This document shows, one piece after another, positions 15,439 to 26,767 of a stretch of 64,000 bases of DNA. The notes beneath the pieces were generated by a model. The model searched no databases. It saw only the letters and a program-made list of their open reading frames with translations, and was not told the DNA's origin. The position numbers were made by a program, and so were the translations under genes. This DNA comes from Deinobacterium chartae (lineage in GTDB: Bacteria > Deinococcota > Deinococci > Deinococcales > Deinococcaceae), in NCBI RefSeq assembly GCF_014202645.1, contig NZ_JACHHG010000009.1:1-64000 (forward strand), read 5' to 3'. Every line of letters starts with the position of its first letter. The stretch's first letter is position 1.

Positions 15439-17913
15439 TCAAGTTCCCCGGGGCTTGGCGCGGCGGGTGGGTTCGGCGGTCCAGGGATCATCCGGCCAGG
15501 GATGGCGCGGATAGCGGCCGCGCAGTTCCTTGCGCGCCTCGAAATAACCGCGCTCCCAAAAACCGCGCAGGTCCTGGGTGACCTGCACCGGACGGCCCGC
15601 CGGAGACAGCAGGTGCAGCAGGACCGGCGTGCGCCCCCCGTTGACGGCGGGCGTATCGGCCAGACCGAAGAGTTCTTGCAGCTTGACCGCCAGCACCGGG
15701 GCGCTGCCGTCCGGCGCGTACTCGAGGCGCACGGCGCTGCCGCTGGGCACGGTCAGTCGGGCCGGGGCCAGTTCGTCGAGCTGCCGGGGCAGCGGCCAGG
15801 GCAGCAGGGCCGAGAGCGCCGCCTCGAGGTCGATGCGCGCGAAATCCTCGCGGCGGCGCACCGCGCCCAGCTGCGGGCCCAGCCAGTCCTCGAGCGAGGC
15901 CAGCAGCCCGCTGTCGGAAACGTCGGGCCAGGCCTCGTCCGGCCTCCAGCTGCGCAGCGAGAGCACGCGGGCCTGCCACTGGCGGGCCTGCGGCGTCCAG
16001 TTCAGGAGGCCCAGCCCCTCGGTCCGCAGCGCCTCGAGCAGCGCAGTCAGGCGCTGAGCGGGCGGAACCTCGTTCAGGGGCCGGGTGCTGATGATCAGTT
16101 CACCAAAACGCCGCTCGCGCTGGGCCACCAGCGTGCCGGCGCGCGCGTCCCAGCGCACCACCTCGAGGTCGCGGGCGTGCGCCTCGAGGGCCGTGGGATC
16201 GAGTTCGGCAGCGAGGTACACCCGGCCTTCCTCCGCGCCCGCGTCGAGCTGGGCCACCGCCAGCCAGTCGCTGCCTGACAGCGGATCGCTCTCCTCGAGG
16301 CGCACGCCACGCCCGCCCGCCAGACGGTAGCGGTGGCGGTCCTGCTCGCGGCGCCTCGCCACCCGTTCCGGATAGGCCAGGGCGATCAGTGCGCCCACGT
16401 CCTGCGGGCGCGGGGCCGCGTCCTCGGGGCCGACCCGCAGCTGCGCACGCCACTGTCTGGAGAGGCGTTCGATCCGGGCCAACACGCCTTCGCCGCGCGC
16501 TCCGGCCCGCCGCCACGCGCGCAGCGCCTCCACCCGACGGGTCAGGTCCGCTCCGGCCTCGCGTTCGAGCGGATCGCGCTCCTCGAGCAGGGCCGCCACG
16601 TCGCAGGCCAGGGCGGCGAGGCCCATGGCCTGCCCCTCGAGCAGCAGGTGAGCCAGCCGGGGGTGGGTGGGAAGTTCCAGCATGCGCGCGCCCCGCCCGG
16701 TGATGCGCCCGTCGGCGTCTATGGCTTCCAGGCGCAGCAGCAGGTCGCGGGCCGCCTCGAGGGCGCGGGCGGGCGGCGGGTCGGGCCAGGCGAGTTCGGC
16801 GGCGTCGCGCACGCCCCACTGGGCCAGCTCGAGGGTGAGCGGGGCCAGGTCCGCCTCGAGGATCTCGGGCGGGCGGGCCGGGGGCAGCAGCGCCTGGGTG
16901 CGCTCGCTCCACAGGCGGTAAGCCACGCCGGGCGCGGTGCGTCCGGCTCGCCCGGCCCGCTGCGCGGCCGAGTCGGCGGTGACCCGCCCGGTCACCAGCC
17001 GGGTCAGGGCGCTGCGCGGATCGAACACCGCGTGGCGCGCGTAACCCGAGTCCACCACCACCCGCACGCCCTCGAGGGTGAGGCTGGTCTCGGCGATCGA
17101 GGTCGCCAGCACCACCCGCCGCCGCCCCTGCGGGTCGGGCAAGAGGGCACGGCGCTGTTCGTCGAGCGGCAAGTCGCCGTACAGCGGGCAGATGCGCACC
17201 TCCGGGTGGCGCTCCTCGAGCAGCCGCGCGACCGCGCGGATCTCGCCCACACCGGGTAAAAAGGCCAAAACGTCTCCCGGGTGGCGTTCCAGGGCCTGCG
17301 CCACCGCCCGCGCGACCGTGGGGGCGATGGGGCCTTGCGGGTCCGCCTCGAGGTAACGCAGCTCGACCGGGTGAGGGCGGCCCTCGGCGCGGATGACCGG
17401 CAGGTCCGCACCGAGCCTGGCGGGCAGGTCCGCGCTCAGGGTCGCGGACATCACCAGCAGGCGCAGATCGTCGCGCAGGGCACCTTGCACCTCACGGCAC
17501 AGGGTGTAGGCGAGGTCGGCCTGCAGCGAGCGCTCGTGGAACTCGTCGAAGATCACCAGGCCCACGCCCGCAAGCTCGGGGTCGCGCTGCAACTGGCGGG
17601 TCAGAATGCCCTCGGTGACCACCTCGAGGCGGGTTCGGGCCGAGCTGCGCGACTCGAAGCGCACCCGGTAGCCCACCGTCTCCCCGACCGTCTCGCCCAG
17701 CAGTTCGGCCATGCGCGCAGCCACGGCGCGCGCCGCGACCCGGCGCGGCTGAAGCATCACGACGCGGCGGCCCGCAAGCCAGGGTTCGTGGAGCAGTTCG
17801 AGGGGCAGCACGGTACTCTTGCCCGCGCCGGGCGGAGCCTGGAGCAGGGCCAGTCCGGAGCCGCGCAGGGCGTCGCGCAGTTGGGGCAGGGCCTCGAGGG
17901 CGGGAAAGTCCAT
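15439..17913 (-). CDS. hrpB: ATP-dependent helicase HrpB
   Basis: This 824-residue DEAH-type superfamily 2 helicase has Walker A APPGAGKST (about residues 26-34), motif II DEFH, MSATL, LATSIAETSLTL and QRAGRAGR. These are followed by the helicase-associated domain and the long HrpB-specific C-terminus (GRYPRHPWPDDPW). The length is normal for HrpB. The cellular substrate is unknown; RNA is presumed. The leaderless -10 box falls in the last codons of the upstream pucR-type gene. The gene carries 17 CTCGAG palindromes in 2.5 kb. Confidence 0.93.
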   Translation of the reverse strand: MDFPALEALPQLRDALRGSGLALLQAPPGAGKSTVLPLELLHEPWLAGRRVVMLQPRRVAARAVAARMAELLGETVGETVGYRVRFESRSSARTRLEVVTEGILTRQLQRDPELAGVGLVIFDEFHERSLQADLAYTLCREVQGALRDDLRLLVMSATLSADLPARLGADLPVIRAEGRPHPVELRYLEADPQGPIAPTVARAVAQALERHPGDVLAFLPGVGEIRAVARLLEERHPEVRICPLYGDLPLDEQRRALLPDPQGRRRVVLATSIAETSLTLEGVRVVVDSGYARHAVFDPRSALTRLVTGRVTADSAAQRAGRAGRTAPGVAYRLWSERTQALLPPARPPEILEADLAPLTLELAQWGVRDAAELAWPDPPPARALEAARDLLLRLEAIDADGRITGRGARMLELPTHPRLAHLLLEGQAMGLAALACDVAALLEERDPLEREAGADLTRRVEALRAWRRAGARGEGVLARIERLSRQWRAQLRVGPEDAAPRPQDVGALIALAYPERVARRREQDRHRYRLAGGRGVRLEESDPLSGSDWLAVAQLDAGAEEGRVYLAAELDPTALEAHARDLEVVRWDARAGTLVAQRERRFGELIISTRPLNEVPPAQRLTALLEALRTEGLGLLNWTPQARQWQARVLSLRSWRPDEAWPDVSDSGLLASLEDWLGPQLGAVRRREDFARIDLEAALSALLPWPLPRQLDELAPARLTVPSGSAVRLEYAPDGSAPVLAVKLQELFGLADTPAVNGGRTPVLLHLLSPAGRPVQVTQDLRGFWERGYFEARKELRGRYPRHPWPDDPWTAEPTRRAKPRGT

Positions 17914-17919
17914 CAGGTT

Positions 17920-17925
17920 ATGTTA
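17920..17925 (-). promoter_or_regulatory. leaderless -10 box of hrpB
   Basis: TAACAT on the minus strand ends 6 nt before the ATG and overlaps the stop of the preceding gene. Confidence 0.5.
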
Positions 17926-19287
17926 CGACGCGCCGCGCCCCTGCTCGGCCTGCACGGCCAGGTACAGCCGCACCAGCGTGGCCGGGTGCGAGAGCGGCTG
18001 GCCCAGGATCTGCTCGATGCGCGCGAGGCGGTAGCGCAGGGTGTTGAGGTGGATGTGCAGCCGCTCGGCCAGCGCGGGCAGGTCGTGGGTGTCTTGCAGG
18101 TACAGCCGCAGGGTCTGCAGCAGCTTGCCGCTCGCGTCTGCCTGCCTGAGGGGTTCGAGGACCGTGCGCGCGAGGGCCTCGAGGTTCTCGGCGGGCTGGG
18201 CAGAGAGCACCCAGTGCACCGGGTCGAGCAGGCTGAACGACTGGCTGCTGCGCGGAAAGCGGGTGGCCTGCAGGGCCAGCACCGCCTGACGCTGGGCCTG
18301 CGGCGCGTCCTGCCAGCGGGCATGCGGGTCCGAGAGCCCCAGCCGCACGTCGGCCTCGCTGGCGGCCAGCAGCGCGGCCAGAAGTGCGGCGCGCTGCGTT
18401 TCGGGACGGCCGCTGGACCACAACCACACCACCCGGCCGCCGCGCAGCGCCGAGAGCGCGCGGTGGCCGCGCCGCGCGAAAAAAGCGTCTCCGGCAGTCC
18501 GCAAGGTCAGCAGGGCCTCGGTCAGCCGCGCGCGGCCCCTGGGGGTGCGCGGCTGCACGCCGTGAAGTTCGGCCACCGCCACCGCAAACTCGGAACCCTC
18601 GAAGCCCAGCCCCTCGAGGCGCGCCCCCAGGTCGGCTCCGCCCGCGCCGGTCAGCAGTTCGGCCAGCAGCGCCTCGCCCTGTCCGGCCAGCCGGGCGCTG
18701 TCTGCCGCCGCGCGCAGCGCAGCCACGCCCAGCACCTCGAGGGCCCAGGGCAGCAGCGCGGAGCTCAGGTCGGCGTGGGCCACCAAGCGGTAACCGCCAC
18801 GCTCGAGGCTGTGCCATTCGGGGCCAAACGGGGGGGTGTGCGGCCAGCCGCGCGGCCCTGCCCCGGCCAGCAGTTCGCCCCAGGGCGCGTAGACGGCGGC
18901 GGGAACCCCGGTCAGGTCAAACAGCCGGGCGACCAGCTCGCGTTCGGGTTTGGCGCTCGCCAGCGCGGCCAGCAGGTGGCGGGTCACCGCCAGCGCCGGG
19001 CGGCCCTCTCGGGCGAGCAGGCGCAGCGCCTCGAGGCGGACCTGTTCGAGTTCGTCCGTACCTGCCGCGCGCAGCACGGCTCGCGCCCGGGTGTCCGGCA
19101 GGGCGACCTCGGCGCGGCAAAGCAGCGCGGTGACGTCTTCGGGGATCAGGGCGGGCCCCTTCAGAACACAGATGCCCCCGGCGATGACCGGATCACCGGC
19201 CGGGTACAGGTCGGAGAAAAACGTGTTGGGGTCGCCCTCGAGGGCGAGGGCTGGCAGGCGCTCGAGCAGGTCGCGAACGGTGGGCAC
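17923..19287 (-). CDS. PucR/CdaR-family transcriptional regulator
   Basis: The regulator is about 454 residues. An N-terminal PucR-like sensory domain (VPTVRDLLERLPALALEG.., residues 1-110) is followed by a GGDEF-derived CdaR middle domain and the C-terminal helix-turn-helix LAERLHIHLNTLRYRLARIE. GTG at 19287 is preferred because GGAG lies 5 nt upstream; an upstream GTG at 19320 lacks such a site. It is divergent from the 4-HPA operon (19450), so it is a plausible local activator of that operon, sharing the intergenic region with the TetR-type operator. Confidence 0.85.
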   Translation of the reverse strand: MPTVRDLLERLPALALEGDPNTFFSDLYPAGDPVIAGGICVLKGPALIPEDVTALLCRAEVALPDTRARAVLRAAGTDELEQVRLEALRLLAREGRPALAVTRHLLAALASAKPERELVARLFDLTGVPAAVYAPWGELLAGAGPRGWPHTPPFGPEWHSLERGGYRLVAHADLSSALLPWALEVLGVAALRAAADSARLAGQGEALLAELLTGAGGADLGARLEGLGFEGSEFAVAVAELHGVQPRTPRGRARLTEALLTLRTAGDAFFARRGHRALSALRGGRVVWLWSSGRPETQRAALLAALLAASEADVRLGLSDPHARWQDAPQAQRQAVLALQATRFPRSSQSFSLLDPVHWVLSAQPAENLEALARTVLEPLRQADASGKLLQTLRLYLQDTHDLPALAERLHIHLNTLRYRLARIEQILGQPLSHPATLVRLYLAVQAEQGRGAS

Positions 19288-19364
19288 GGGATCTCCGGTA
19301 GGCTCTTTGTGCGTTTTCACAAACGAAGCGGATGAACTTGGTGTTTCTCCAATTGTAACCGGAA

Positions 19365-19378
19365 CGAACGCGCGTTAG
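19365..19378. promoter_or_regulatory. PaaR-type operator upstream of the 4-HPA operon
   Basis: CGAACGCGCGTTAG fits the Thermus PaaR consensus C-N-AACG-NN-CGTT-N-G at every fixed position (consensus from memory). It lies 72 bp before the first gene of the operon and between the divergent regulator and the operon. Confidence 0.6.
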
Positions 19379-19449
19379 ATTTGAGCCAATCACCGTTTTC
19401 CCTCAACCGATCCGCGTCTGCGCACATCCTTCCCCCTCCAGGAGGCTCC

Positions 19450-20346
19450 ATGCTGCAAGGCTCCATCGTTCCGCTGATCACCCCTTTCAAGAACGGGGCC
19501 ATCGACTTTACGGCGCTCGAACGGCTGATCGAGCGCCAGATCGAGGCCGGCTCGCACGGCCTGTCGGTCGGTGGCACCACCGGCGAACCCGGCACCCTCT
19601 CGCTCGAGGAGCGCAAATCGCTGATCCGCGCCGCCCTTGAGCTCATCGGGGGGCGCGTTCCGCTGCTGGCCGGAACCGGCACGCTGCGTCTGGACGAAAC
19701 CCTCGAGATCACCGCCTTCGCCCGCGAGCAGGGGGCCGCCGGTGCGCTGGTCATCACGCCGTACTACATCAAGCCCAACCAAGACGGCCTCTACCGTTTC
19801 TTCGGCGAGGTGGCCGCCAGCGTTCCCGACCTGCCCATCGTGCTTTACAACATCCCCGGCCGCTCGGGCGTGGAGATCAGAATCGAGACGGTCGCCCGCC
19901 TGCGCCGCGATCACGACAACATCGTGGGCCTCAAGCACTCCAGCAAGGACGTGGAATACGTCTCGGAGCTGCTGCGCCGGGTCGGGCGCGACTTCCGCGT
20001 GTTCTGCGGCCTCGAGGCCCTCACCTTCCCGATGATGGCGGTCGGCGGCGTGGGTACGATCGCCGCGACCGCCAACTGGCTGCCCAAAGAAACCGCCGAG
20101 CTGTGCCAGCTCACCCTCGAGGGGCGCTACCGGGAAGCCCTCGAGGTGCACTACCGCCTGCTCGAGGCCAACGACGCGATCTTCTGGGATACCAACCCGA
20201 TCCCGCTCAAGACCGTGCTGTCGTGGATGGGCCTGTGCGAGAAGGAATGGCGTGAGCCGCTGGGCCCCACCAGCCCGGAAATCGAGGCGCGCCTGCGTGC
20301 CATGGCCCGCGACTACGGCCTGATCGAGGACGAGGTGACCGCATGA
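19450..20346 (+). CDS. DapA-family aldolase in the homoprotocatechuate operon
   Basis: This 298-residue class I aldolase of the DHDPS/NAL superfamily has GGTTGEPGTLS (Thr44), VLYNIPGRSG (Tyr133) and the Schiff-base lysine in IVGLKHSSKD (Lys162). It would normally be called dihydrodipicolinate synthase, but it heads the 4-HPA operon. Here it more plausibly performs the pyruvate-releasing retro-aldol step on 2,4-dihydroxyhept-2-enedioate in place of HpaI, an inference from context. AGGAGG lies 4 nt before the ATG; the stop overlaps hpaG (ATGA). Confidence 0.85.
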   Translation: MLQGSIVPLITPFKNGAIDFTALERLIERQIEAGSHGLSVGGTTGEPGTLSLEERKSLIRAALELIGGRVPLLAGTGTLRLDETLEITAFAREQGAAGALVITPYYIKPNQDGLYRFFGEVAASVPDLPIVLYNIPGRSGVEIRIETVARLRRDHDNIVGLKHSSKDVEYVSELLRRVGRDFRVFCGLEALTFPMMAVGGVGTIAATANWLPKETAELCQLTLEGRYREALEVHYRLLEANDAIFWDTNPIPLKTVLSWMGLCEKEWREPLGPTSPEIEARLRAMARDYGLIEDEVTA

Positions 20347-21121
20347 GGCACGCCCGTGTGATCGCCGCCGGACAGTACCAAGACGTCACCGTCGAGGGCG
20401 AGTACGTGGTCACCGCCGCCGGGCACCGCCACCGCCTCGAGGAGGTCACGTGGCTGCCGCCGGTGCAGGCCGGGACCATCTTGGCCCTGGCCCTGAACTA
20501 CGGGGACCACGCCACCGAGCTGAACCTCGAGCGGCCCGAGCAACCCGCCCTCTTTCCCAAGTTCAGGAACGCCCTGGTCGGTCACCTGGGCACGGTGGTG
20601 CGCCCGCGCGGCGTGGAGTTCATGCACTACGAGAACGAACTCGCCGTGATCATCGGCCGTTCGGCCCGGCGCGTGAAAGCGGCCGACGCCATGGCGTACG
20701 TCAAGGGCTACACCATCTTCAACGACCTGGTGGTGCGCGACTTCGTGATCAACCACTTCCGCCCCCCGGTCAAGCCGAAGAACTTCGATACCTTCGGCCC
20801 GATCGGACCGTGGTGGGTAGACGCCGCCGACATCGAGGACCCGCACAACCTCGAGATCACCACCTACGTAAACGGCGAGTTGCGCCAGCGCGGCAACACC
20901 CGCGACATGCTCTTCCGCATTCCCGAGATCATCGAGTACGTCAGCGAGTTCATGACCCTCGAGGAAAACGACATCCTGTGCACCGGTACGCCCAAAGGCA
21001 TCTCGCACATTCGTCCCGGCGACGTGATGGAACTGCACATCGAGGGCATCGGGATGCTGAAAAACCGGGTGGTGGCCGAGGAGACGCTCCTCGAGGAAGC
21101 CGCCCGGCTGGAGGTGAGCCA

Positions 21122-21125
<4 letters not shown>
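20343..21125 (+). CDS. hpaG: HpaG/HpcE-type isomerase-decarboxylase (FAH superfamily)
   Basis: The 260-residue fumarylacetoacetate-hydrolase-fold protein shows LNYGDHATEL, the metal ligands in HYENELAVIIG, GYTIFNDLVVRD and CTGTPKGISHI. In the homoprotocatechuate pathway this enzyme decarboxylates 5-oxopent-3-ene-1,2,5-tricarboxylate and isomerises the product 2-hydroxyhepta-2,4-dienedioate. Only one FAH domain is present, unlike the two-domain E. coli HpaG. It overlaps both neighbours (ATGA, GTGA). Confidence 0.88.
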
Positions 21126-22699
<1,574 letters not shown>

Positions 22700-22833
22700 A
22701 GAGCGCTGCGGCGGCCTGAACCGGGGCCCCGCACCCAGGCGGATCGCACACACCACACCGCGTACCCGCAGCACACCGGCCTGCCCGCGAGGACCTCGAG
22801 CGGGTAGACGGACCGGGACACCAGGAGGGTCAC

Positions 22834-24321
22834 ATGGGAGCACGAACCGGCAGCGAGTTCCTCGAGGGACTGCGCAAGAACCCCCCGAACCTGTACATCG
22901 ACGGCGTGCGGGTCACCGACCCCACCACCCATCCGGCCACCCGCAACGTGGCCCACTCGATCGCGCGGCTGTACGACCTGCAGCACGACCCCCAGTTGCA
23001 GGACGTGCTGACCTACGAGGAGAACGGGCAGCGCTACGGCATGTCGTTCCTGATTCCGCGCAGCAAGGAGGATCTGCGGCGCCGTGCGGCCATGCACAAG
23101 GCCTGGGCCGATGACTGCCTGGGCTTTATGGGCCGCACGCCCGACTACCTGAACGTGAACCTGATGGCGGCGGCCATGGCCGCCGAGTACTTCAACCGCT
23201 GCGAGGGCTCGGGCGAGCCGGGCTCGGGCCGCAACTACGGCGAGAACATGCGCCGTTACTACGAGTTCGTGCGCGAGCACGACCTGTGCCTGACCCACGC
23301 CCTGACCAACCCGCAGGTGAACCGCTCGGTGGGTGCCTCGCAGCTGCCCGACCCGTACATCGCGCTGGGCATCGTGCGCGAAACCGAGGAAGGAGTGGTC
23401 ATGCGCGGGGCGCGCATGATGGCCACCCTGCCCATCGCCGACGAGATTTTGATCTTTCCGTCCACGGTCCTCAAAGAGAACGAGGACAAGAGCAAGTACG
23501 CGATGGCCTTCGCCATCCCGACCTCGACGCCGGGACTGTATTTCCAGTGCCGCGAGCCGCTCGACATCGGCCGTGACCCCGAGGACCACCCGCTGGGCGC
23601 GCGCTACGACGAGCAGGACGCCTTCGTGATCTTCGACGACGTGCTCGTTCCGTGGGAGCGCATTTTCTTGCTGTACGACGTCAAGCTGGCCAACCAGGCC
23701 TACGGCCAGACCGGCGCGGTGCTGCACATGGCCCACCAGGTGGTGTGCGGCAAGATCGCCAAGACCGAGGCCCTGCTGGGTGCCGCGCAGAGCATCGTGA
23801 ACGCCATCGGTTCGGGGGTCTTCCAGCACGTGCAGCAGAAGGTGTCCGAGTTCATCGTGACCCTCGAGATCCTGCGGGCCCTCGAGATCGCCGCAGTCGA
23901 GGGGGCCACGCCCAACGCCTACGGCGTGATGACCCCGGCGCGCGGGCCGCTCGACGCCGCCCGCAACTACTACCCGCAGGTCTACCCGCGCCTGAACGAG
24001 CTGATTCAGCTGCTGGGTGCCAGCGGCATCATCATGATGCCCACCCGGGCCGACCGCGAGGGACCGATGGGGCCGCACATCGCCAAGTACCTGCAGGCCG
24101 GCAACGCCAGCGCCGAGGAGCGGTTGCGGCTGTTCCGGCTGGCCTGGGACATGACCCTCTCGAGCTTCGGTGCGCGCCAGAACCTGTACGAGAAGCACTT
24201 CTTCGGCGACCCGGTGCGTATGCAGTGCGCGCTGTACGAGATCTACGACAAGCAGCCGTTCGTGGACCGCATCCACGCCTTCCTCGAGCGCAGCGCCGAG
24301 AGCGCTGTCGCAGCCGACTGA
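22834..24321 (+). CDS. hpaB: 4-hydroxyphenylacetate 3-monooxygenase, oxygenase component
   Basis: This 495-residue FADH2-dependent monooxygenase hydroxylates 4-hydroxyphenylacetate to homoprotocatechuate (3,4-dihydroxyphenylacetate). It shows the HpaB family features: [41 protein letters not shown] and the C-terminal [19 protein letters not shown] region. It needs a flavin reductase (HpaC); no such gene is in this operon. AGGAGGG lies just before the ATG. It follows hpaE by 134 bp. Confidence 0.94.
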   Translation: MGARTGSEFLEGLRKNPPNLYIDGVRVTDPTTHPATRNVAHSIARLYDLQHDPQLQDVLTYEENGQRYGMSFLIPRSKEDLRRRAAMHKAWADDCLGFMGRTPDYLNVNLMAAAMAAEYFNRCEGSGEPGSGRNYGENMRRYYEFVREHDLCLTHALTNPQVNRSVGASQLPDPYIALGIVRETEEGVVMRGARMMATLPIADEILIFPSTVLKENEDKSKYAMAFAIPTSTPGLYFQCREPLDIGRDPEDHPLGARYDEQDAFVIFDDVLVPWERIFLLYDVKLANQAYGQTGAVLHMAHQVVCGKIAKTEALLGAAQSIVNAIGSGVFQHVQQKVSEFIVTLEILRALEIAAVEGATPNAYGVMTPARGPLDAARNYYPQVYPRLNELIQLLGASGIIMMPTRADREGPMGPHIAKYLQAGNASAEERLRLFRLAWDMTLSSFGARQNLYEKHFFGDPVRMQCALYEIYDKQPFVDRIHAFLERSAESAVAAD

Positions 24322-24330
24322 GGCGAGACC

Positions 24331-25326
24331 ATGCCGATTCTTCCTGCCAGTCCGACCGACTTCAACATCATCCGCTCGGCCTATGCGGAGCTGACCGTGA
24401 CCGACCTCGAGGCCTCGCGCGCGCACTACGTGGACCTGCTGGGCCTGGTCGAGAGTGCCCGCACCGAAGACGCCCTGTACCTGCGCGCCCTCGAGGAACG
24501 TCAGCACCATTGCCTGGTGCTGCGCCAGGCACAGCGGCCCGCCGTGAACGCGCTGGGCTTCAAGGTGAGCTGCGAGGAGGACCTGGGGCGCCTCGAGGCG
24601 CACTTCCGCCGCCTGGGCCTGCCGGCCGTTTACGTCCAAAAGGAGTTCCAGGGCCGCACGCTGCGCGCCCGCGACCCGCAGGGCATGCCCCTCGAGTTCT
24701 TTCACCGCATGGACCCGGTCGAGCGCATGCTGCAGCGTTTTGACCTGTACCGGGGCGCGCACGTGATGCGCATTGACCACCTGAACTGCATGGTTGCGGA
24801 CGTGCAGGCAGCGCACGATTTTTATGCACGCCAGCTGGGTTTCCGGGTCTCCGAGTACACCGAGACCGATGCGGCAGACCCGCAGCTGTGGGCGGCGTGG
24901 ATGCACCGCAAGGGCAACGTGCACGACCTGGCCCTCATGAACGGCGACGGTCCCCGCCTGCACCACGTGGGCATGTGGGTAGAAAACGGCCTGGACCTGA
25001 TCCGCATCTGCGACATCTTCGCGGCGGCACACCTGACCGACCGCCTCGAGCGCGGCCCCGGGCGGCACGGCCTGTCCAACGCGATGTTCTTGTACGTCCG
25101 TGACCCGGACGGTCACCGCACCGAGCTGTACACCGGCGACTACCAGACCATGGATCCGGACTTCGAGCCGATCCGCTGGAGCGTGAACGACGTGCGCCGT
25201 CAGACCTTCTGGGGCCACAAGGCCCCCGAGTGCTGGTTCCTCGAGGCCAGCGAGTTCGTGTGGAACGGCGAGCCGGTGCCCCGGCAGCCTGCCCGCCTGA
25301 GCGAGCGTCCTGCGATTGCCACCTGA
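24331..25326 (+). CDS. hpaD: 3,4-dihydroxyphenylacetate 2,3-dioxygenase
   Basis: This 331-residue class I extradiol dioxygenase of the vicinal-oxygen-chelate fold cleaves the homoprotocatechuate ring at the 2,3 position. The 2-His-1-carboxylate metal site is visible as His150 (MRIDHLNC), His212 (PRLHHVGMWV) and Glu265 (HRTELYTGDY), with the second-sphere His198 (GNVHDLAL). The spacing is like the Brevibacterium enzyme and unlike the LigB-type E. coli HpaD. It starts 9 nt after the hpaB stop, and is the last catabolic gene before the transporter. Confidence 0.92.
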   Translation: MPILPASPTDFNIIRSAYAELTVTDLEASRAHYVDLLGLVESARTEDALYLRALEERQHHCLVLRQAQRPAVNALGFKVSCEEDLGRLEAHFRRLGLPAVYVQKEFQGRTLRARDPQGMPLEFFHRMDPVERMLQRFDLYRGAHVMRIDHLNCMVADVQAAHDFYARQLGFRVSEYTETDAADPQLWAAWMHRKGNVHDLALMNGDGPRLHHVGMWVENGLDLIRICDIFAAAHLTDRLERGPGRHGLSNAMFLYVRDPDGHRTELYTGDYQTMDPDFEPIRWSVNDVRRQTFWGHKAPECWFLEASEFVWNGEPVPRQPARLSERPAIAT

Positions 25327-25387
25327 GTTGCCCCCAGCGGTGGCCGTGCGTTTCAGGCTGTCTGTGCCAAAGGTACAAACAGGCATC

Positions 25388-25401
25388 ACAACGAGCGTTC
25401 G
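25388..25401. promoter_or_regulatory. PaaR-type operator upstream of the ABC importer
   Basis: ACAACGAGCGTTCG differs from C-N-AACG-NN-CGTT-N-G only in the first base. It ends 9 nt before a TATAAT -10 box, so it covers the -35 region. Confidence 0.55.
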
Positions 25402-25410
25402 GTCATGAAG

Positions 25411-25416
25411 TATAAT
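25411..25416 (+). promoter_or_regulatory. -10 box TATAAT of the ABC importer operon
   Basis: A perfect TATAAT 66 bp upstream of the binding-protein start; the -35 position is occupied by the operator at 25388-25401. Confidence 0.6.
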
Positions 25417-25481
25417 TTGGCACAAGGCTAAATAAATGATCGTGGCGCAACCCCAGGGTTCCGCCAGCAGGAGGACGTCGC

Positions 25482-26621
25482 ATGAGGAAGTTTGCGCTCA
25501 CCGCTGCCCTGTTCTTGACCGCCAGCCTCGCTCAGGCCGAGGTGCGCGTCGGTGTCGTGGTCTCGACCACCGGCCCGGCCGCCTCGCTCGGCATTCCGGA
25601 AAAGAACACCTTTGCCCTGCTTCCCACCACCATCGGCGGCGAAAAGGTCACGTACATCATCCTCGATGACGCCTCGGACACCACCAGCGCGGTGCGCAAC
25701 ACCCGCAAACTGGTCTCCGAGAACAAGGTGGACATCCTGATCGGCACCACCACCACCCCGGCGAGCCTGGCCATGATCGACGTGGCCGCCGAGACCAAAA
25801 CCCCCATGATCAGTCTGGCCGCTTCCGAATCGATCATCGCGCCGGTGGACAACAAGAAGTACTGGGTGTTCAAGACCCCGCAGACCGACGCGCTGATGGC
25901 CGAGGCGATCCTCGAGCACATGTCCAAAAATGGCGTCAAGACCCTGGGCTACATCGGCTTTAACGACGCCTACGGCGAGGGCTGGGCCACCGAGGTCAAG
26001 CGTTTTGCCGACAAGTACGGCATCCGCATCGTGGCCAACGAGCGCTACAACCGCACCGACGCCTCGGTGACCGGTCAGATCCTCAAGCTCGTGGCGGCCA
26101 AGCCGGACGCGGTCTTGATCGGTGCGTCGGGCACCCCGGCAGTACTGCCACAGAGTACGCTCAACGACCGCGGCTACGCGGGCAAGATCTACCAGACCCA
26201 CGGCGTGGCCAACTCGGACTTTCTGCGGGTAGGCGGCAAGGCGGTCGAAGGAGCCATCTTGCCCGCCGGTCCGATCCTGGTGGCCGAGCAGTTGCCCAAG
26301 GACAGCCCCACCCGCGCCGTAGCGCTCAACTACATCCGCGCCTACGAAAAGAAGTACGGCGAGGGATCGCGCTCCACCTTCGGAGCGCACGCCTGGGACG
26401 CGGGCCTGATGCTGCAGCGCGCCATCCCCATCGCGCTCAAGAAGGCCAAGCCCGGAACGGCCGAGTTCCGCAAGGCCCTGCGCGACGCCCTCGAGGGCAC
26501 CAAGGGCCTGGTAGCCACCCACGGGGTGTTCAACATGAGTGCCAAAGACCACCTGGGCCTGGACAAGCGCGCCCGGGTGATGGTGACCATCGAAGGCGGC
26601 GACTGGAAGCTGCTCAAGTAA
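25482..26621 (+). CDS. ABC transporter substrate-binding protein, branched-chain amino acid type
   Basis: The 379-residue precursor has a Sec signal (MRKFALTAALFLTASLAQA, cleavage before EVRVG) and a type I periplasmic-binding fold (LivK/Peripla_BP_6): GVVVSTTGPAASLGIPEKNT, TLGYIGFNDAYGEG and YQTHGVANSDFL. Its place directly behind the 4-HPA genes and its PaaR-type operator suggest an aromatic acid or degradation intermediate as ligand rather than leucine. An intercistronic stem-loop follows, usual for abundant binding proteins. Confidence 0.88.
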   Translation: MRKFALTAALFLTASLAQAEVRVGVVVSTTGPAASLGIPEKNTFALLPTTIGGEKVTYIILDDASDTTSAVRNTRKLVSENKVDILIGTTTTPASLAMIDVAAETKTPMISLAASESIIAPVDNKKYWVFKTPQTDALMAEAILEHMSKNGVKTLGYIGFNDAYGEGWATEVKRFADKYGIRIVANERYNRTDASVTGQILKLVAAKPDAVLIGASGTPAVLPQSTLNDRGYAGKIYQTHGVANSDFLRVGGKAVEGAILPAGPILVAEQLPKDSPTRAVALNYIRAYEKKYGEGSRSTFGAHAWDAGLMLQRAIPIALKKAKPGTAEFRKALRDALEGTKGLVATHGVFNMSAKDHLGLDKRARVMVTIEGGDWKLLK

Positions 26622-26626
26622 CCGCC

Positions 26627-26660
26627 CGTGCGCGGGCCCATCGCAACGGGCCCGCGCACG
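26627..26660 (+). repeat. 13-bp perfect stem-loop after the binding-protein gene
   Basis: Arms 26627-26639 and 26648-26660 are exactly complementary with an 8-nt loop. It has no U-run, so it is likely an mRNA stabiliser or partial terminator that lowers permease expression relative to the binding protein. Confidence 0.6.
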
Positions 26661-26677
26661 CTTAAAGGAGTTCGCTG

Positions 26678-26767
26678 GTGCGCACGATTCGTCCTGAACG
26701 CCCCGCTTCGTTCTCTTCCGCCCCACGGATCCGCCGTTCTCCTCTGGGCCCTCAGGGAGCCGCGTGA
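26678..26767 (+). CDS. possible 29-residue leader ORF coupled to the permease gene
   Basis: GTG at 26678, with AAAGGAG 7 nt upstream, opens 29 codons rich in Arg, Pro and Ser and ends in TGA overlapping the GTG of the permease (GTGA). It may simply provide translational coupling. High GC makes such frames easy to find by chance. Confidence 0.3.
   Translation: MRTIRPERPASFSSAPRIRRSPLGPQGAA

Noticed and set aside
17913-19380. Long plus-strand reading frames opposite hrpB and the PucR gene
   Set aside because: They are open only because of the GC-rich third positions of the minus-strand genes; they have no domain motifs and no credible starts.
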